This document shows positions 34,899 through 47,770 of a stretch of DNA of 64,000 nt, in pieces; the stretch's first letter is position 1, and every line of letters starts with the position of its first letter. Source of the stretch: Anthoceros angustus (lineage: Eukaryota; Streptophyta; Anthocerotopsida; Anthocerotales; Anthocerotaceae). The position numbers and the translations under genes were made by a program. The notes under the pieces are model-generated. The model was not told the DNA's origin. It saw only the letters and a program-made list of their open reading frames with translations, and ran no database searches. The DNA is taken from NCBI GenBank assembly GCA_010909165.1, contig MU008152.1, positions 248,001-312,000 on the forward strand, in the 5' to 3' direction.

Positions 34899-37800
34899 TG
34901 GACTACGGACTTCGGGGTTAGAAATTAGGTAGGTTTTGTTTTTTGTGGGAGGCGAAGGATAAAAGGCGAAAAGGAGGAAATAAGCAGTTAGCACTCGGCA
35001 CTCGGAGTATACTCGGACTCGGAGTGAGGCGTGCTTAGACCTACGATGGCCCGGGTAAGTCGGACCCACTCCGGGACCAGGCGGGATAAATGCCAGGAAA
35101 GTAACTTAGAAGTTGGGCGTAAGGGACGGAGGCGGCGCCACGTGGGCGACCACAGTGGAGGCGGGCATGCAGCCGGTCGACGTAACCTTGCGAGGCCGTT
35201 ATAGCGGTATTCACGCCCGCTGGCGCGTGGGCAGTGCAGCGGGAGGCGAGAGCGGCGTAAGCGCGAGTAAGCCATGCGGACCTCGGCGATTCAGACGGGC
35301 GCCTCCGCCCGGTTACTCCGGCGTGTGGTCGCGGAAGAAGGTCATTTGCAGCCTCGAGACAATTCGCGATCTCTTGCGCTCCTCCGGCTCTCTGGCGGTA
35401 TCTCGTGGACACTCGGACGTCTTCGCGGCTCACCGTTGAGGTCGAGGCGACGCGGCGAGAGGCTCACGTGCCGGCTCTCGACAAGCGGCGGCAACCAAGG
35501 GAGAAGAATGGCACCCAAAAGCCCGCGGAAGTTTGGGAGCCATGGAACCTTGTGGAGCGCAACATTGTGACCGGCTATCCGGACTTTGGGCTCGCTCCGA
35601 GGAGAATTGGTGCGGGAGTGGCATTTGGATGTGTTCCAAATGGTGCGGACATTTTTGATGTCACTGGTCAGGGAGTTTGCCGGAAGATCTTGGCGGTCAA
35701 AGGTGCGGTCCAAGAACCTCCGGGAGGACCCAAGGCGATGGACCTTGGAGGTCTGAGGCGGCCTACAACCGCCCAAGGAGGAAGAGGGGTGGTGCGGGCC
35801 CCTCAAGGCGAAGGGAAGATAGGTCCACGGCCAGTGATGCTAAGGGCACAGGGCAGCGGACCACCAACGGTTGGGCGATATCCGACATTGGGCCGGTCGA
35901 GTAGGCGGTGGCGGATCATCCACGGAACCTACTCAAGGTGGATCACCTTGGTGATAATCTATTTGTTCTGCACGCGTTGCGGCGGGAAGAGGCGGAGGGA
36001 AGGATTATCTTCGCCCGGTTTAGCGAGGCTCGCAAGCTCGAGCCGAAGCCGGCCCATACACGATCCATGTATGGGGGCATTTTGAACTCCTCGGGAAGGA
36101 GCTTGAGCGCTCGGGCCGGAGGCCCTGGGAAGTGGGCGGGCAAGGCGGAGGAGGCCGGTCGAAAACCAAGCGGACTCGGGAGGAGGCGGGAGGGATTCGG
36201 GACTCCATACAGCGGACCCCTCACCACCGAAGTATGGGAAGCAATTCCGCCTCCCTCCTTGGTGCAACCAGGCAGCCCGGCGAGGCGGCCCCGGCCCAGC
36301 CGGCCCGCCACATCCTCGGTGAGGCCGCGGACCGAGAGAGCCGAAGAGCGCAAGACCACGGCTACCAGCGGTACCCGGTCGGTGCAGTACCTCTTCCCAC
36401 AGCGGAGTGGCAAGCGGAAGCGATGGGAGGCGAAAGGGCGCCGAGGCGGGAGGACGGCGCAGCCGCATCGAGCAGTCTCGCCCGGAGAAGGGGCAAAAGG
36501 CGTGCTCCGGACTCCATCACCTCCTGAGCCCAGGAGAAAAGGCGGAGAAGGAGCTCATGACCAAAGGGCCAAGGAGGAAGCTCGGGAGCTCGGCCTCGGG
36601 ACCTAAGGGTCTGATTGGGTCGAGAACCCAGTCCGGACTTGCTCGGCTGCGGTATGGAGGTCCTTGACCGTGAGATCTGCGGCTCCACGGACTTTGTGGG
36701 AGCCTCACCGGCGGCCGTGGGAAGAAACACGGCGGGTCCAGCTACCGTCATGGACGGTATGCTGAGTCTGTCGGGATGGCCGAGAAGGCCCGGAGGTGGA
36801 AGCCACCGGGCGCATGGTGCTCCTCCGAGGCGGTTGGAGGGAGCCCGAGGCGAGAAGGAAGGAAGCTCTCGGCGGGATTGAGGAAGCGCCGGGAGGCGGA
36901 GAGGAGGTTTGGTCCATCCGCAGGACGGACCAAATTCCTTCAGGAGGAGGCAGTGAAGCGGGCCAAGGAGGCCCAGCGCGGGCGAGGACCTGCAGGCGGA
37001 GGCGTGGCGGCGGGCGGGGCAGGGCGAGGCAGGCGGGATCTGGAGGCGGCCGTGGACGAGCCAAGGCTGGAGAGGCTCGGTGAAGGTGGCCAAGGAGGCG
37101 GAGGCCACGGCCGATCGCGATCACTATCGGCGTGAGCCGGTGGAGGCGAGAGGCAGCAATCGAGGCCGAGCAAGTGGCGCGGGAAACAGTCGGCCGTGAG
37201 GGCGGAGGCCGGCACGGGAGATTGGGGACCTCGAGTGCAGTGCGGGAGGTAGAAGGCGGCGGCGGAGGCTGGAGGACAACAAGGACACCTTGGGTTGCAA
37301 CTCCAAGATGCATCAGGCGGAGGGGTTCTCAGCGAGAGAATCCAAGACTTGACGAGAGGTGGAGCCTCCGGCTCCGGAAACGGAGGAGAAGCGGCAGTGC
37401 GAGTTCGGCGTCGCAGGTTGCGGCGGGGCGTGGCGGAAGCCGGGGTGGACGGGATACCGCTGGAGAAGGAAGTGGAGGACCTCAGGGAAAGAATGAGAAG
37501 GAGGAAGCCTTGGAGGAAAAGGGCTGCTGTCCGGTTGCGAGGAAGGGAGCTCGGCTCCATGGCCCATGGCGGGCGGGCTGGAAGCAACAGGAGGAGAGCG
37601 TCGGCGGCAGCGAAGGTTGCAAGAGGTAGCGGAGGCAGCCTTGGCCTCAAGGGGTCCGCCCGGTGGTAAGCAGCCGCGGAGGCAGGCCCGGTGAGCGGCT
37701 GCTCGATTCTGGGCACCTTTGGAGGAGGGGGTGTGCTCGGGCTCATGTGGAGGCGATTGACAAGTCGATTCCGACTTGCCTACTACCAGAGCTCCTCAAG

Positions 37801-39159
37801 GCTCTGGAGGTCTGCGCCACCCTAGGCGGGAGGTGGACTTCGGAAGGATGGAAGGAGGAGGCGAGGAGGGCGGACCGGGCAGCACAACAGGAGTCCTAGG
37901 GCATTTGGCGGCAGCGGCAGCGGCGGCGAAGGAGGCGGCGGGAGGAGGAGGAGGAAGGGGCGCCACAGGAGGTAAGCCCTCGGCACCCTCGCATGGAAGG
38001 GGAGGATCTTGGAAGGAAAGGGGAACAGCGGGCATTCGGGAACCAAGGAGGCTCGGTGGATGAACCGTGGCTAGCGTGAGGAGGCATGCCGGCACGAGGT
38101 CGGACTTTGTCCGGACTCTCGAGAAAGGCGGACCCCGTCCGGAAGAAATCTGGACTTAGGGATCGGACTCTAGTGGAGTCAGGACCACGAGGTCCGGACC
38201 CGAAGGTTGGGTCGAGGCCGGACCCGGAGGCGGACCAGGTCCCAGAGGCCGGACTACCGGGTGGGGAGCCAGTCGCCCAACGAGATCCAACCCTTGGAGG
38301 CCCTGAGGGCCCCGAGAGAGAGAAGAGAGGCGAGGAGGACTTGGTGGTGGCCGTTGTCGGGCCGCCCGGTGGCGCGGCGAGACCCTCGGGAAGAGGAAGG
38401 GGTCCCCTCGCGGATCATCCGATTGGGTGCTGCATGACCACGAGCTCGGCTTTGGGCCGTGCCAAGAAGGAATGAGGGCCATCCAGCCCACCAGGCGATA
38501 GGCGGAATAGGCGAGGTAGTAGGCGGTGGTTAGGGGCACGGTGGCCCTCATTTCGAATAGAGGTGTAATAAAGGCGACCTTGGCGTAGTATAAGAGGGCT
38601 AAGGCATACAGATAAATCATCTTTCTCTTGGTGTTGATGCGTTCTTGCGGACCTTTGTGTGTCTTCTTGCTAGCGTGAGTCACAGTCGGCGAGCAGCGGC
38701 TCGGGAGATTGATCAAGGTCACGGTGGCGGACCCTAGCTTGTTGTGGTGTGTGCGGGGAAGGGTGGCCCGACGTGCTCGTCCGGAGCGGCCCGGCAAGCA
38801 GGCAGTGTGGTAGGAGGAACTCGGGAGGCGTCTGAGCCGGACGGAGGAGGCCGGAGCAGAGGAGGTCGGGCGTAACCAGCGTCTTTCTAAGGCGAGGGGT
38901 AGCGTGAGGAGAGAGGAAAGGGGGATGTGAGTGGCGGATGTGAGCGATACAGACCTTGAGCAGGTCCTAAGCGTTTAGCCATCTAGGGCTGTCACGGTGA
39001 AACGTTGTAGTAGTTAGGGTATGTGTGTTGTGAGCAGGCTAGGGCGGTAGGAATCACACGAAGCAGCGGTGGCGGGCCTATCATTCCCTTGGGAGCGGAC
39101 TTCTTCCTACAGCGACCACGGGATTGTCACGCCGGTGACCATGTTGGTCAGCGCCTACA
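34899..39159 (+). repeat. 3' LTR of full gypsy element (~4.26 kb)
   Basis: Starts TGGACTACGGACTTCGGGG after GAGAAGGGAGTATG and ends GTCAGCGCCTACA. It is collinear with the 5' LTR along its length. Mismatches are dominated by short insertions and deletions. Confidence 0.85.
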
Positions 39160-41011
39160 ATATACTTCCCTCCTCTTGGTGCCGGGCAGTCAGGCGGTTC
39201 GAGGCGGGGCAGCGGCCCCGGCCCGGCCAGCCAGCCCACGGCCAGTAGGTGAGCCCCGGACTCGTCGGGGCAAAGAGCGGAAAGGGCAGTGCCACACCTT
39301 AGCATAACACCCCGGGCGGCACCGTGCCCTTGCCCCTTGAGTGCAAATTTGAGGCGGTGAGAAGAGGCGGAAAAGAGCCGCTCAAGGAGGCAGGAGGCCA
39401 GCAACCCACGAGCCGGTCATGTCCCGGCCGGGAGGCAGGGTCGGCTCGACCCCTCACCCCTCAGAGCCCAGAGGGCGAATAAGGGTGGTGACCAAGAGGG
39501 CCAAGGAGGGTGAGGCTGGGACCTCGGCTCAGGGACCTAAGGGACTGATCCAGTCAGGAGAGCCCGGCCGGACTCGCTCGATGCGGTATGGAGGTCCTTC
39601 CATAGTGAGATGCCGCTCCTAGCGGACCCGGGACAGTGACCCACGGAGCCCCTAGGGTATTGTGACAGCGGCGAGGAGAGGCGGCGGAAGGAGCCGTGAA
39701 GGGCGTCCCTGGGAGGTAAGCACTCGGCACCCTCACATGGAAGGAAGGGAGGAGGATCACAGGGAGGAAGTGGAAAGGCACTTGGCATTCGTTGAGAACC
39801 AAGGGAGGTTCGATAGATGAACCCATGACCAGCCCGAGGAGGCCGAGCAGGCGTCTTGGTCCGGACTTTGTTCGGACTCGGAGGCGGATCTCGAAGTCCG
39901 GCCCCACGAAATCTGGACTTAGAGATCCGGACTCAGTATGATCGGACCACGGTCAGGACTCCGAGAAGGTTGGGTCGGAGGGCCGGGACCCAGGCAAATC
40001 CAGGACCCAGGTCCAGGACTCCGAAAGGCCGGGACAAGGCCGGGACCCGAAGGCCGGACCTGAGGTGGGACTCACGTCGACAGTCACGAGGTCGAGGCTA
40101 GGGGAGTGAGGGGAGAGCCACCAATCACCGGCCCAGCCAGATCCGGCCCTTGAGGCCCATTGCGCGAGGCCCGCGAGAAATAAGAGGCGAAGATTTAGTG
40201 GTGTGCATGGTTCCTTCAGTCCTTGGGTGGCACTGACTGGACCCTCGGAGAGAGAGGAGATCTGCCTCACGGATCATTATTCGATTAGGCATGATCGTCG
40301 TGGCTCGGCTTTGGGTCGCCGGTGCCAAGAAGAATCGAGCCATCCCTGCCAGGCCCGATGGGAGAATAGGGATGGTAGTAGTAGGTTAGGGGCACAATGG
40401 TGGCCCTCGGCCGAGAATAGAGGTGTAATAAAGGCGGAGCAGTGAGTATAAGAGGGGCGGCGCTCAGATAAATCATCTTCTCTTGGTGTTGATGCGTTTC
40501 TTGCAGACCTTTGTGTATGCTAACGTGAGTCACAGTGTGGCGAGCGGCTCGGGAGAAGACTAATCAAGGTCCACGGTGACGTGTGGTGGTGTGTCAGGAA
40601 GAAGGCGGCGGGGACCCTTGTTCGTCAGGCCCAGGCGTCGGCCGGGCGGGCGTGAGCGGAGGAACTCAGGGAGGCATCTGAGCCGGACGGAGGCCCGGAT
40701 GAGCAACGAGAGGGAGGTCATGTCCCACTTGCGTTCTTTCCCAAAGTTGATGAGTGTAGTGGTAGGAGGAGCGGACTAGAGGAGCAGGGTGTCACGTGAG
40801 CGTCACGGACATAAGCCGGGTCCTTAAATGTTTGGCCACCGGGCACGACCGGTGAGACGTTAGGGTAGTTAGGCGCAAGCAGCGATTGTGTGTGGCGGTC
40901 ACAAAGTAAGGTGAGAATCGATCAGCAGCAAGCGGGGCTTATCATTCTCTTGAGCGGACTCCTTACTACAACCGAGGATTGTCTGGTGACCGTCGGCAAA
41001 GTCGCGCCACA
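39160..41011 (+). repeat. gypsy LTR, 3' part (outer copy)
   Basis: Begins 'atatacttccctcctc', matching the point in the long LTR (about 26755) where the upstream partial copies stop. It runs to the LTR end at GCGCCACA. It lacks about 1 kb of the middle of the LTR compared with 25385-29607. With 22492-23956 or 23957-25384 it forms the host LTR into which the full element inserted. Confidence 0.8.
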
Positions 41012-43115
41012 ACAAGCGACAATGTGAGATATCCAGTGCGGTTTGTAACATCTGCGTAGTTCACGAAATTATGGAAAACACACTTGAGGTGAAGATCACA
41101 GAAGTCCAATGATTTTCAATGTGCTCTCTCTCATGGGCTTGAAAGCAATAATAAATACCACCTCAAAGAGGATGGGTGCGTGAGCGCAATAAACCTTCCT
41201 CTTCTAGAGCGATCGCCGAGGGGGACCGCGTGTCCGGGCCGGTGGCGCTCAGTGGAGGATGTTGAGCCCGGGTCTGTTGATGAGCAGGTTCAACATCCTC
41301 CAGTGACCCTTATATTTACTGCGTATGTATTGGTCTTTGTGGGTTTCCACATTTACCAGATGATGCAAGCAACTTGGATGTTGTTGTGGCGCGGGGCTGC
41401 GGTAGCGCCCGTGAACAATTCAAGACACTTGGTTTGATGTGAAAGCGGCCATCCTCACTGTCGTCTTCAGTGAGCGGGAAGAAAAGTTCATTGACAGTAG
41501 ATTGGGTTTCTGTGCTGTGGCATCTGGTGTGTAGGAAGGGAAAAGGCCAAACGCTAATATCTTTATCCTATGTTGCTTGCAGGGAAGTACCAGGCCGCCC
41601 TCGACAAGCATCGAGAGCGACTATATGTCTGGGCGATGCAAGATGGCGAAACACCGACAAAATTCGTTGCATAAGTATATGTTACTATCTATTGATGGCA
41701 TGGACGAAGAAAGCGTACCTTTTTGAGGTGGCCTAAGAACCTTAAAGAGGAAAGCCAAATTCGGTTCATGTTGTGGGGTGCACGATACACAACTACATTA
41801 AAGCCGATTTTCTGCATTATGCGAACCTTGAATAGCGAATTTGACTATTCGGTTATCCAAGATGTTATACATAGTTACTGTGGTCTTGCCCAAAGTTTTA
41901 TACTTGCGATTGGACAACACATGCCGGGAGAATAAGAACCAGCTATTATTTTACTTAAATATGCTTGTGGACATGGGGACTTTCCAGGAAAGTGAGCGGG
42001 CTTCCTCCTAGTTGGGCACATGATCGGATGTTTTGTTCTCGAAAACCTTGAAACCTGAGCTTACACACATTGGATGAGTTGACCCATATTCTTGTTGGTG
42101 CGTACACTCCCACACTCGAAGTAAAACTGTTGACGGAAGTTGTAGATTTTCGGACATATGTGTGGCCTATTCGAAGAGGGGAAGGTCGGCAAATGTATAC
42201 CGCGGCGGTAAGGAGACTAAACAATCTATCGTTCCAACACCAGTTCAAGATAACTCGGGAGGAAAAACAAGACAGAGGGCTAGTCACCGTAATCCGGCGT
42301 GTTCAGCGTCGCCTCATTGGGAAACAGATTCAGGATTAGAGTTCCTGAAGTTCGTCCCATTGGATGCCATTACTGCAGCACCGATGATGGCATTGCGGGC
42401 GAGGGACAAGAAAGGCTCCGATCCGGGGTTAAGGCCAACTGAAGGAGTCGCTCATTTGAAAGCTGGGCTTTCTGCTTTGAGGCCGTATGTGACAGCAGTT
42501 GAGTACAACTGGTGCGAAGCTTTCTGGAAGGACCAAGAGGAGATTGCTGTCATTGTGGAAAATAATATCGGGTTAGCCTTGCAGGAACCATGGCAATGGT
42601 ATTCTAGGCCGATGTAAATTGTGACTTCACCTCTTCATGTCCTGACAACATTGCTAGAGGAAGCTTTGATGAGGACCTACCACAGGATATGTATTTGGGG
42701 GCATACCAAAAGCGTTGGCGCAACAGGAGGGAAATGGCTCGTCACGAATGGGGATGTGAAATCAAGAAAGGATGGTTCATCGCAACACCATGCCACACGG
42801 ACACTCTACAGACCATTTGGATAGGGAGGGTAGATGTCGATTGGGTGCCCGTCCGACTTCCTCGATCCATTGGTATAGAACCGAACATACAGGATGTGTT
42901 TGAAGGCGTTATGTGGAAGAGTATATATACGAGGGCATAATCACCAACCGGTCATGAGCAGAGTAAGAAAGGGCCCAAGGGTTTATATCCCAAGAATGCA
43001 CGGGAGCTATATATAAGCAAGCGGTAATGCTTTACTACATTTAACCTCACTTCACGGAAACATCTGTCACGTGGACAAAAAGCTATCATAGATAAGTTAA
43101 ATGAATTGCGAGGAT
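41012..43115 (+). pseudogene. DUF7869-type transposase-like gene, C-terminal half (copy A)
   Basis: Directly after the ACAAG duplication the frame from 22.49 kb resumes (QYKRQCEIS), then FTKLWKTH. The DDE-like core follows across frame changes: KYQAALDKHRERLYVWAMQD, I-D-G-M-D at 41691-41705, RWPKNLKEESQIR, and LDN..RENKN at 41910-41939 in shifted frames. VDFRTYVWPIRRGEG and, near the end, WIGRV come next. These match the repeated family containing DUF7869 (IDGMDQ, QLDN.xRENKN, GHTH-D). The GHTH motif is damaged here. An antisense gypsy LTR truncates the gene at 43116. A 12-bp inverted repeat (GGAGGATGTTGA at 41254-41265 and 41290-41301) lies upstream of the core. Confidence 0.6.
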
Positions 43116-43458
43116 TGTGTGACTTTTCGCGTTGGACAATCCGTGTCGTGTAATGAAGGAGTCCGCTCCCAAGAGAATGATAACTCCGTTGCAGCGTTCG
43201 ATTCTCACCTCACCTTGTGGCTCAATACACACATTCGTTATTTTCGCCCAACTACTCGTAACGTCACCGTCGGGCCGGTGTGGCCAAGCGTTTAGGACCC
43301 GTTCGTCCGTGTCGTTCACACTCGCCACTCGTTCCTCTAGTCCGTTCCTCTCACGCTCTCACACTCATCAACCTTGGGAAGGCAATGGCTACACGGTCAG
43401 GACCTCCTCAGGTCGCTTGGCGGGCTCTCGTCCAAGACTCTGCCCCTCCGAGTTCCTG
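43116..43458 (-). repeat. Antisense gypsy LTR end (copy A)
   Basis: Reverse complement of the last ~340 bases of the gypsy LTR. For example 'ccaagagaatgat' and 'cactcatcaaccttggga' match 29544-29560 and the 40741 region in reverse. It begins TGTG, as expected for an LTR end at an insertion site. Confidence 0.75.
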
Positions 43459-45146
43459 TTAGAAGAAAAGTTCATTGGCGTGACGATTGGGCTTCGGGTC
43501 AGGTTTTACACATCTTGGCATCCCCGGTGTAGGAAGGGAAAAGGCCAAACGCCTTAATATCTTTATCCTATGTTGCTTACTGTGGGAAGTACCGGTGCCG
43601 CCTCGACAAGCATCGAGAGCGACTATATGTCAGGCGTTAAAGGCAGATGGCGGAAACACCGATGACCAAAGTTAAATTCATTTGGAACCGCATAAGTATA
43701 TGTTACACTATCTATTGATGGCATGGACTAAGAAAAACGAAATACCCCATTTTTGAGGTGGCCTAAGAACCTTAAAGAGGAAAGTAAATTTCTACCATGT
43801 TGTAGGGTGCTGACATACAACTACACGTATAAAGCCGGATTTTCCGTGATTATGCGAACTCTTCAATGACGCTAATTTGACTAATAATATGTATCCAAGA
43901 TGTTATACATACCAGGGGTCTTGCCTAAAGTTTTATACTTGCGCTTGGACAACACATGCCGGAGAATAAGAACCAGCTATTATTTCCATGACTTAAATAT
44001 GTTTGTGGACATGGGGACTTTCCAGAAGTGAAGGTGGGGTTCCTACTAGTTGGGCACACACATGATCGATGTTTTCGTGTTTCAAAACCTTGAAACACAA
44101 GGAAGCACACATTGATGAGTTGACCCATATTCTTGTTGGTACACTCCCACACAATTGAAACCTGACGGAAGTTGTAGATTTTCGACACATGTGGCCTATT
44201 CGAAGAGGGGAAGGTCGGCAAATGTATACCGCGGCGGTAAGGAGACTAAACAATCTATCGTTCCAACACCAGTTCAAGATAACTCGGGAGGAAAAACAAG
44301 ACAGAGGGCTAGTCACCGTAATCCGAAGCAAGCAGTATTCAACGTCGCCTCATTGGGAAACAGATTCAGGATTAGAGTTCCTGAAGTTCGTCCCATTGGA
44401 TGCCATTACTGCAGCACCGATGATGGCATTGCGGGCGAGGGACAAGAAAGGCCCGATCCGGTTAAGTTACAATCAAGGAGTCGCCATTTGAAAGTCGGGC
44501 CGCTTGGAGGACAAAGGCTGAGTACAACCGTGCGAAGCTCGAAGGACCAAGAGGAGATTGTCATTGTGAAAATAATATCGGTTACCTTGCAGGAACCATG
44601 GCAATGGTATTCTAGAACTGGACAGTAGAGTGATGCCACCTCTTCATGTCCTCGACGTACATTGCTAGAGGAAGCTTTGATGAGGACCTACCACAATGGA
44701 TATGTATTTGGGAGCATACCAAAACGTTGGCTTAATGAGGGAAATGGCTCGTCTGAATGGGGATGTAACGGAAATCAAGAAAGGATGGTTCATCGCAACA
44801 CCATGCCACACAGACACTCACAACAGACCATTTTGGATAGGGAGGGTAGCCGATGTCAGATTGGGTGCCCCACGTCCCGACTTCCTCGTCCATTGGTATA
44901 GAACCGAGCATACAGATGTGTTTGAAGGGCGTTATGTGGAAGAGTATATAGTACGAGGGCATAATCACCAACCGGTCATGAACGCGAGTAAGAAAGGGCC
45001 CAAGGGTTTATATCCCAAGAATATGCAGGAGCTATATGTAAACGAAACGGTAATACTTTACTACGGATTTAACCTCACTTCACGGAAACATCTGTATACC
45101 GTGGACAAAAAAGCTATCATAGATAAGTTAAATGAATTGCGAGGAT
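43459..45146 (+). pseudogene. DUF7869-type transposase-like gene, C-terminal half (copy B)
   Basis: A second copy of 41.47-43.1 kb. I-D-G-M-D is at 43713-43727, LDN..ENKN starts near 43945, and the GHTHDD stretch near 44050 is better kept than in copy A. The tail is open from 44696 (KKGWFIATPCHTDTHNRPFW, IGRVADV, HWYRTEHTDVFEGRYVEEYI, LYVNETVILYYGFNLT) until the antisense LTR begins at 45147. This tail resembles a small beta-barrel reader-like module, but I cannot assign it. Confidence 0.6.
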
Positions 45147-46506
45147 TGTGGCGCGACTTTTGCCGATGTCAAGCGCACAATCCCGTGTCATGTAGTAAGG
45201 AGTCCTCTCCCAAGAGAATGATAAGTCTGCTTTTGCCGCTTCGCTCGACGCCTCACCTCACCTTGTGGCCAAATTAACACACACATTCATATTTTGCCTA
45301 ACCACTGCGAACGTCCCACCGATCAGCCCGTGTGGCCAAACGCTGGACCCGCATGGTCAGATGCTCACACTCGCCACTGCCTCCTCTAGTCCGCCTCCTC
45401 ACCGCCTACTACACTCATCAACCTTGGGAAAAACGCGAATGGCTACATGTACCCCGGACCTCTCCGCTTGCCGGGCTCTCCGCCCCGGCTCGACGCCTCC
45501 GAGTTCCTCCGCTCACATGCCCGGCTTTGTTCGACGCCGCTCGGGACGAACAAGGGTCCTCACGCCTTCCCACACACCACCACACGCAGGGTCCGCTACT
45601 GTGACCTTGATCGCCTCCGGTCAGCGCCGTCGCCGATGACTTAGGACTACGTTAGCAAGAAGATGCACAAGGGGTCTCCAAGAAAACGCCAGATCAACAC
45701 CAAGAGAAGATGATTTATTCGTGAGTGCACCTCTTATACTACGTCAAGGCTTTTATTACATTCTCATTCTAGGCCGAGGACCACTCAGGTGCCCTAACCG
45801 ACCGCCTACTATCCTCCTATTCCTCCCATCGGTGGTGGGCTGGATGGCCTTTCTTCTTGGCACCGGCCCAAAGCCGAGCCTCGCTGATCATACCCAATCG
45901 GATGATCCAGAGGCGGACCCTTCCTCTTCCCGAGGGTCTCCAGGTCGCGCCATCAAGTGCGGCCTCGACAACGGGCCACCACTAAGTCCTCCTCGCCTCC
46001 TCTCTATCTTCTCCTCAAGGGCCCTCGCGCAATGGGCCTCCAAGGCCGGATCTGGCTGGTGATTGGTGGCTCTCCCCACTCCTAGTCTCGACCTCGGGAC
46101 TGTCTCGACTCGAGTCCTGACTCTAGGTCCGGCCTCTTCCTCCGGGGTCCGGCCTCCTGGTCCTCCGAGGTCCGGACCTCGGTCCGGATTGGCTCGGGGT
46201 CCGGCCTCAGGTCCTCTTTTCCGGAGTCCGGACGGGGTCCTGACTTGCCTCCGGGGTCCGGCCTCGTCCCAACCCTTCTCGAGTCCTGACCTCGTGGTCC
46301 GGATTCGCTACTAGAGTCCTGGATCTCTAAGTCCGGACCTCAGGGGGCCGGACTGATCCTCGTGAGTCTCGACAAAGTCCCACCACAGTTCGGCTTTGCC
46401 TCCTCACCGGGCCGATCACAACGATCACGGTCGATCACCGGCTCATCCATCAGCCTCCTTGGTTCCCCAATGCCTTGCTGCCTTTCCAGCATCCCTGTGA
46501 TCCTCC
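45147..46506 (-). repeat. Antisense gypsy LTR fragment (copy B)
   Basis: Begins TGTGGCGCGACTTTTGCCGATG, the reverse complement of the gypsy LTR 3' terminus, and continues to the LTR region rich in TCCGGAC. It is joined to transposase copy C at about 46507. Confidence 0.8.
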
Positions 46507-46772
46507 TTCCACTTCCTCGTCCATTGGTATAGAACCGAGCATACAGGATGTGTTTGAAGGGCGTTATGTGGAAGAGTATATGAATGCAGGGCATAATCAC
46601 CAACCGGTCATGACGCAGTAAGAAAGGGCCCAAGGGTTTATATCCAAGAATATGCAGAGCTATATAAACGCAGCGGTAATGCTTTACTACGGATTTAACC
46701 TCACTTCACGGAAACATCGTATCTGAAGTGGACAAAAAGCTATCATAGATAAGTTAAATGAATTGCGAGGAT
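46507..46772 (+). pseudogene. DUF7869-type gene tail (copy C, short)
   Basis: Only the tail from 'acttcctcgtccattgg' (equal to 44878 in copy B) to the same antisense-LTR junction is present. It is the third occurrence of this junction. Confidence 0.65.
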
Positions 46773-47770
46773 TGTGGTGTGACTTTTCTTGTGATTAGCG
46801 CAATCCGTGTCGTGTAAGGAGTCCGCTCCCAAGAGAATGATAAGCTCGGTTGCCGCGTTTCGTTCGATTCTCACCTCACTTGGCCAGCGCTTTATACTTA
46901 CATTATTTTGCGTAACTACTCGTAACGTCCACCGTCAGCCCGGTGGCCAACGCGTTTAAGGACCCGTTTGCGTCCGTATCGTTCACACTCGCCACTCGTT
47001 CCTCTAGTCCGTCCTCATAGCTCTCACTGCACTCATCAACCTTGGGAAAAACGAATGGCTACTGAGGTCCTCCTCCAGAGTCGCTTGGCGGCCTCTCCGT
47101 CCAAGACTCTGCCCCTCCGAGTTCCTCCGCTTACACGATCGGGTTTGTTACTGGGCGGCTGCTGACGAACAAGGGTCCCAGTCGCCTGCACACACCACCA
47201 CACGTTAGGGTCCGTCACGGGACCTTGATCGATCTCTCCGGGGCTGTCGTGCACCTTTCATGACTTAGGACTCACGTTAGCAAGAAGATGCACAAGGGTG
47301 CAGAAACGCAGCATCAACACCAAGAGAAGATGATTTATTCGGGCGCCTCGGCCCTCTTATACTACATGACGGCTTTACACCTCTATTCGAGCCGAGGACC
47401 AGCTCGGTTATTGCCTACTACTATCCTCCTATTCCTCCTATCGCGGTGGTGGGCTGGATATTACAGTTTCTTCTTGGCACCGGCCCAAAGGAGCCACTGA
47501 TTGCGGGCGCGCAATCGGATGATCCGCGGTAGGACCCTTCCTCTTCCCGAGGGTCTGTTGCTGCGCCATGCGGCGACAACGGCGGTCACCACTAAGTCCT
47601 CCTCGCCCTCCTCTCTTATCTCTCTGGCGGGCCCCTGCGCAATGGGCCCTCCAAGGGCTGGATCTGCTGGGGCTGGTGATTGGTGGCTCTCCCCCACTCC
47701 CCTAGTCTGGACCTCAGGACCCTGTCTCGACTCCGGAGTCCGGACCTCTAGGTCCGGTCTTCCCTCTGGG

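Larger units (their letters stand above)
25385..39159 (+). mobile_element. Ty3/gypsy retrotransposon with ~4.2-kb LTRs, decayed
   Basis: LTRs at 25385-29607 and 34899-39159 flank gag, protease, reverse transcriptase, RNase H and integrase in gypsy order. The 5' LTR ends GCGCCACA and is followed by TGGCGTTGCGGGGAATGA, a shortened form of the TGGCGCCGTTGCC-type primer site common in plant gypsy elements. A purine-rich GAGAAGGGAG precedes the 3' LTR. The copy lies in another LTR of its family, with ATAT on both sides as a possible target duplication. Every ORF is broken, mostly by 1-4 base indels. Confidence 0.88.
22492..41011 (+). mobile_element. Nested gypsy LTR complex with ACAAG target duplication
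   Basis: The left end is TGTGGGCTACGGAC just after ACAAG (22487-22491). The right end is GTCGCGCCACA just before ACAAG (41012-41016). Between them lie a left LTR part (22492-23956), a second left LTR part (23957-25384), a full gypsy element (about 25385-39159), and a right LTR part (39160-41011). The outermost sequence is therefore one LTR of the family, split by insertion of a relative at LTR position about 1.4 kb. The split gene on both sides confirms the boundaries. Confidence 0.8.
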
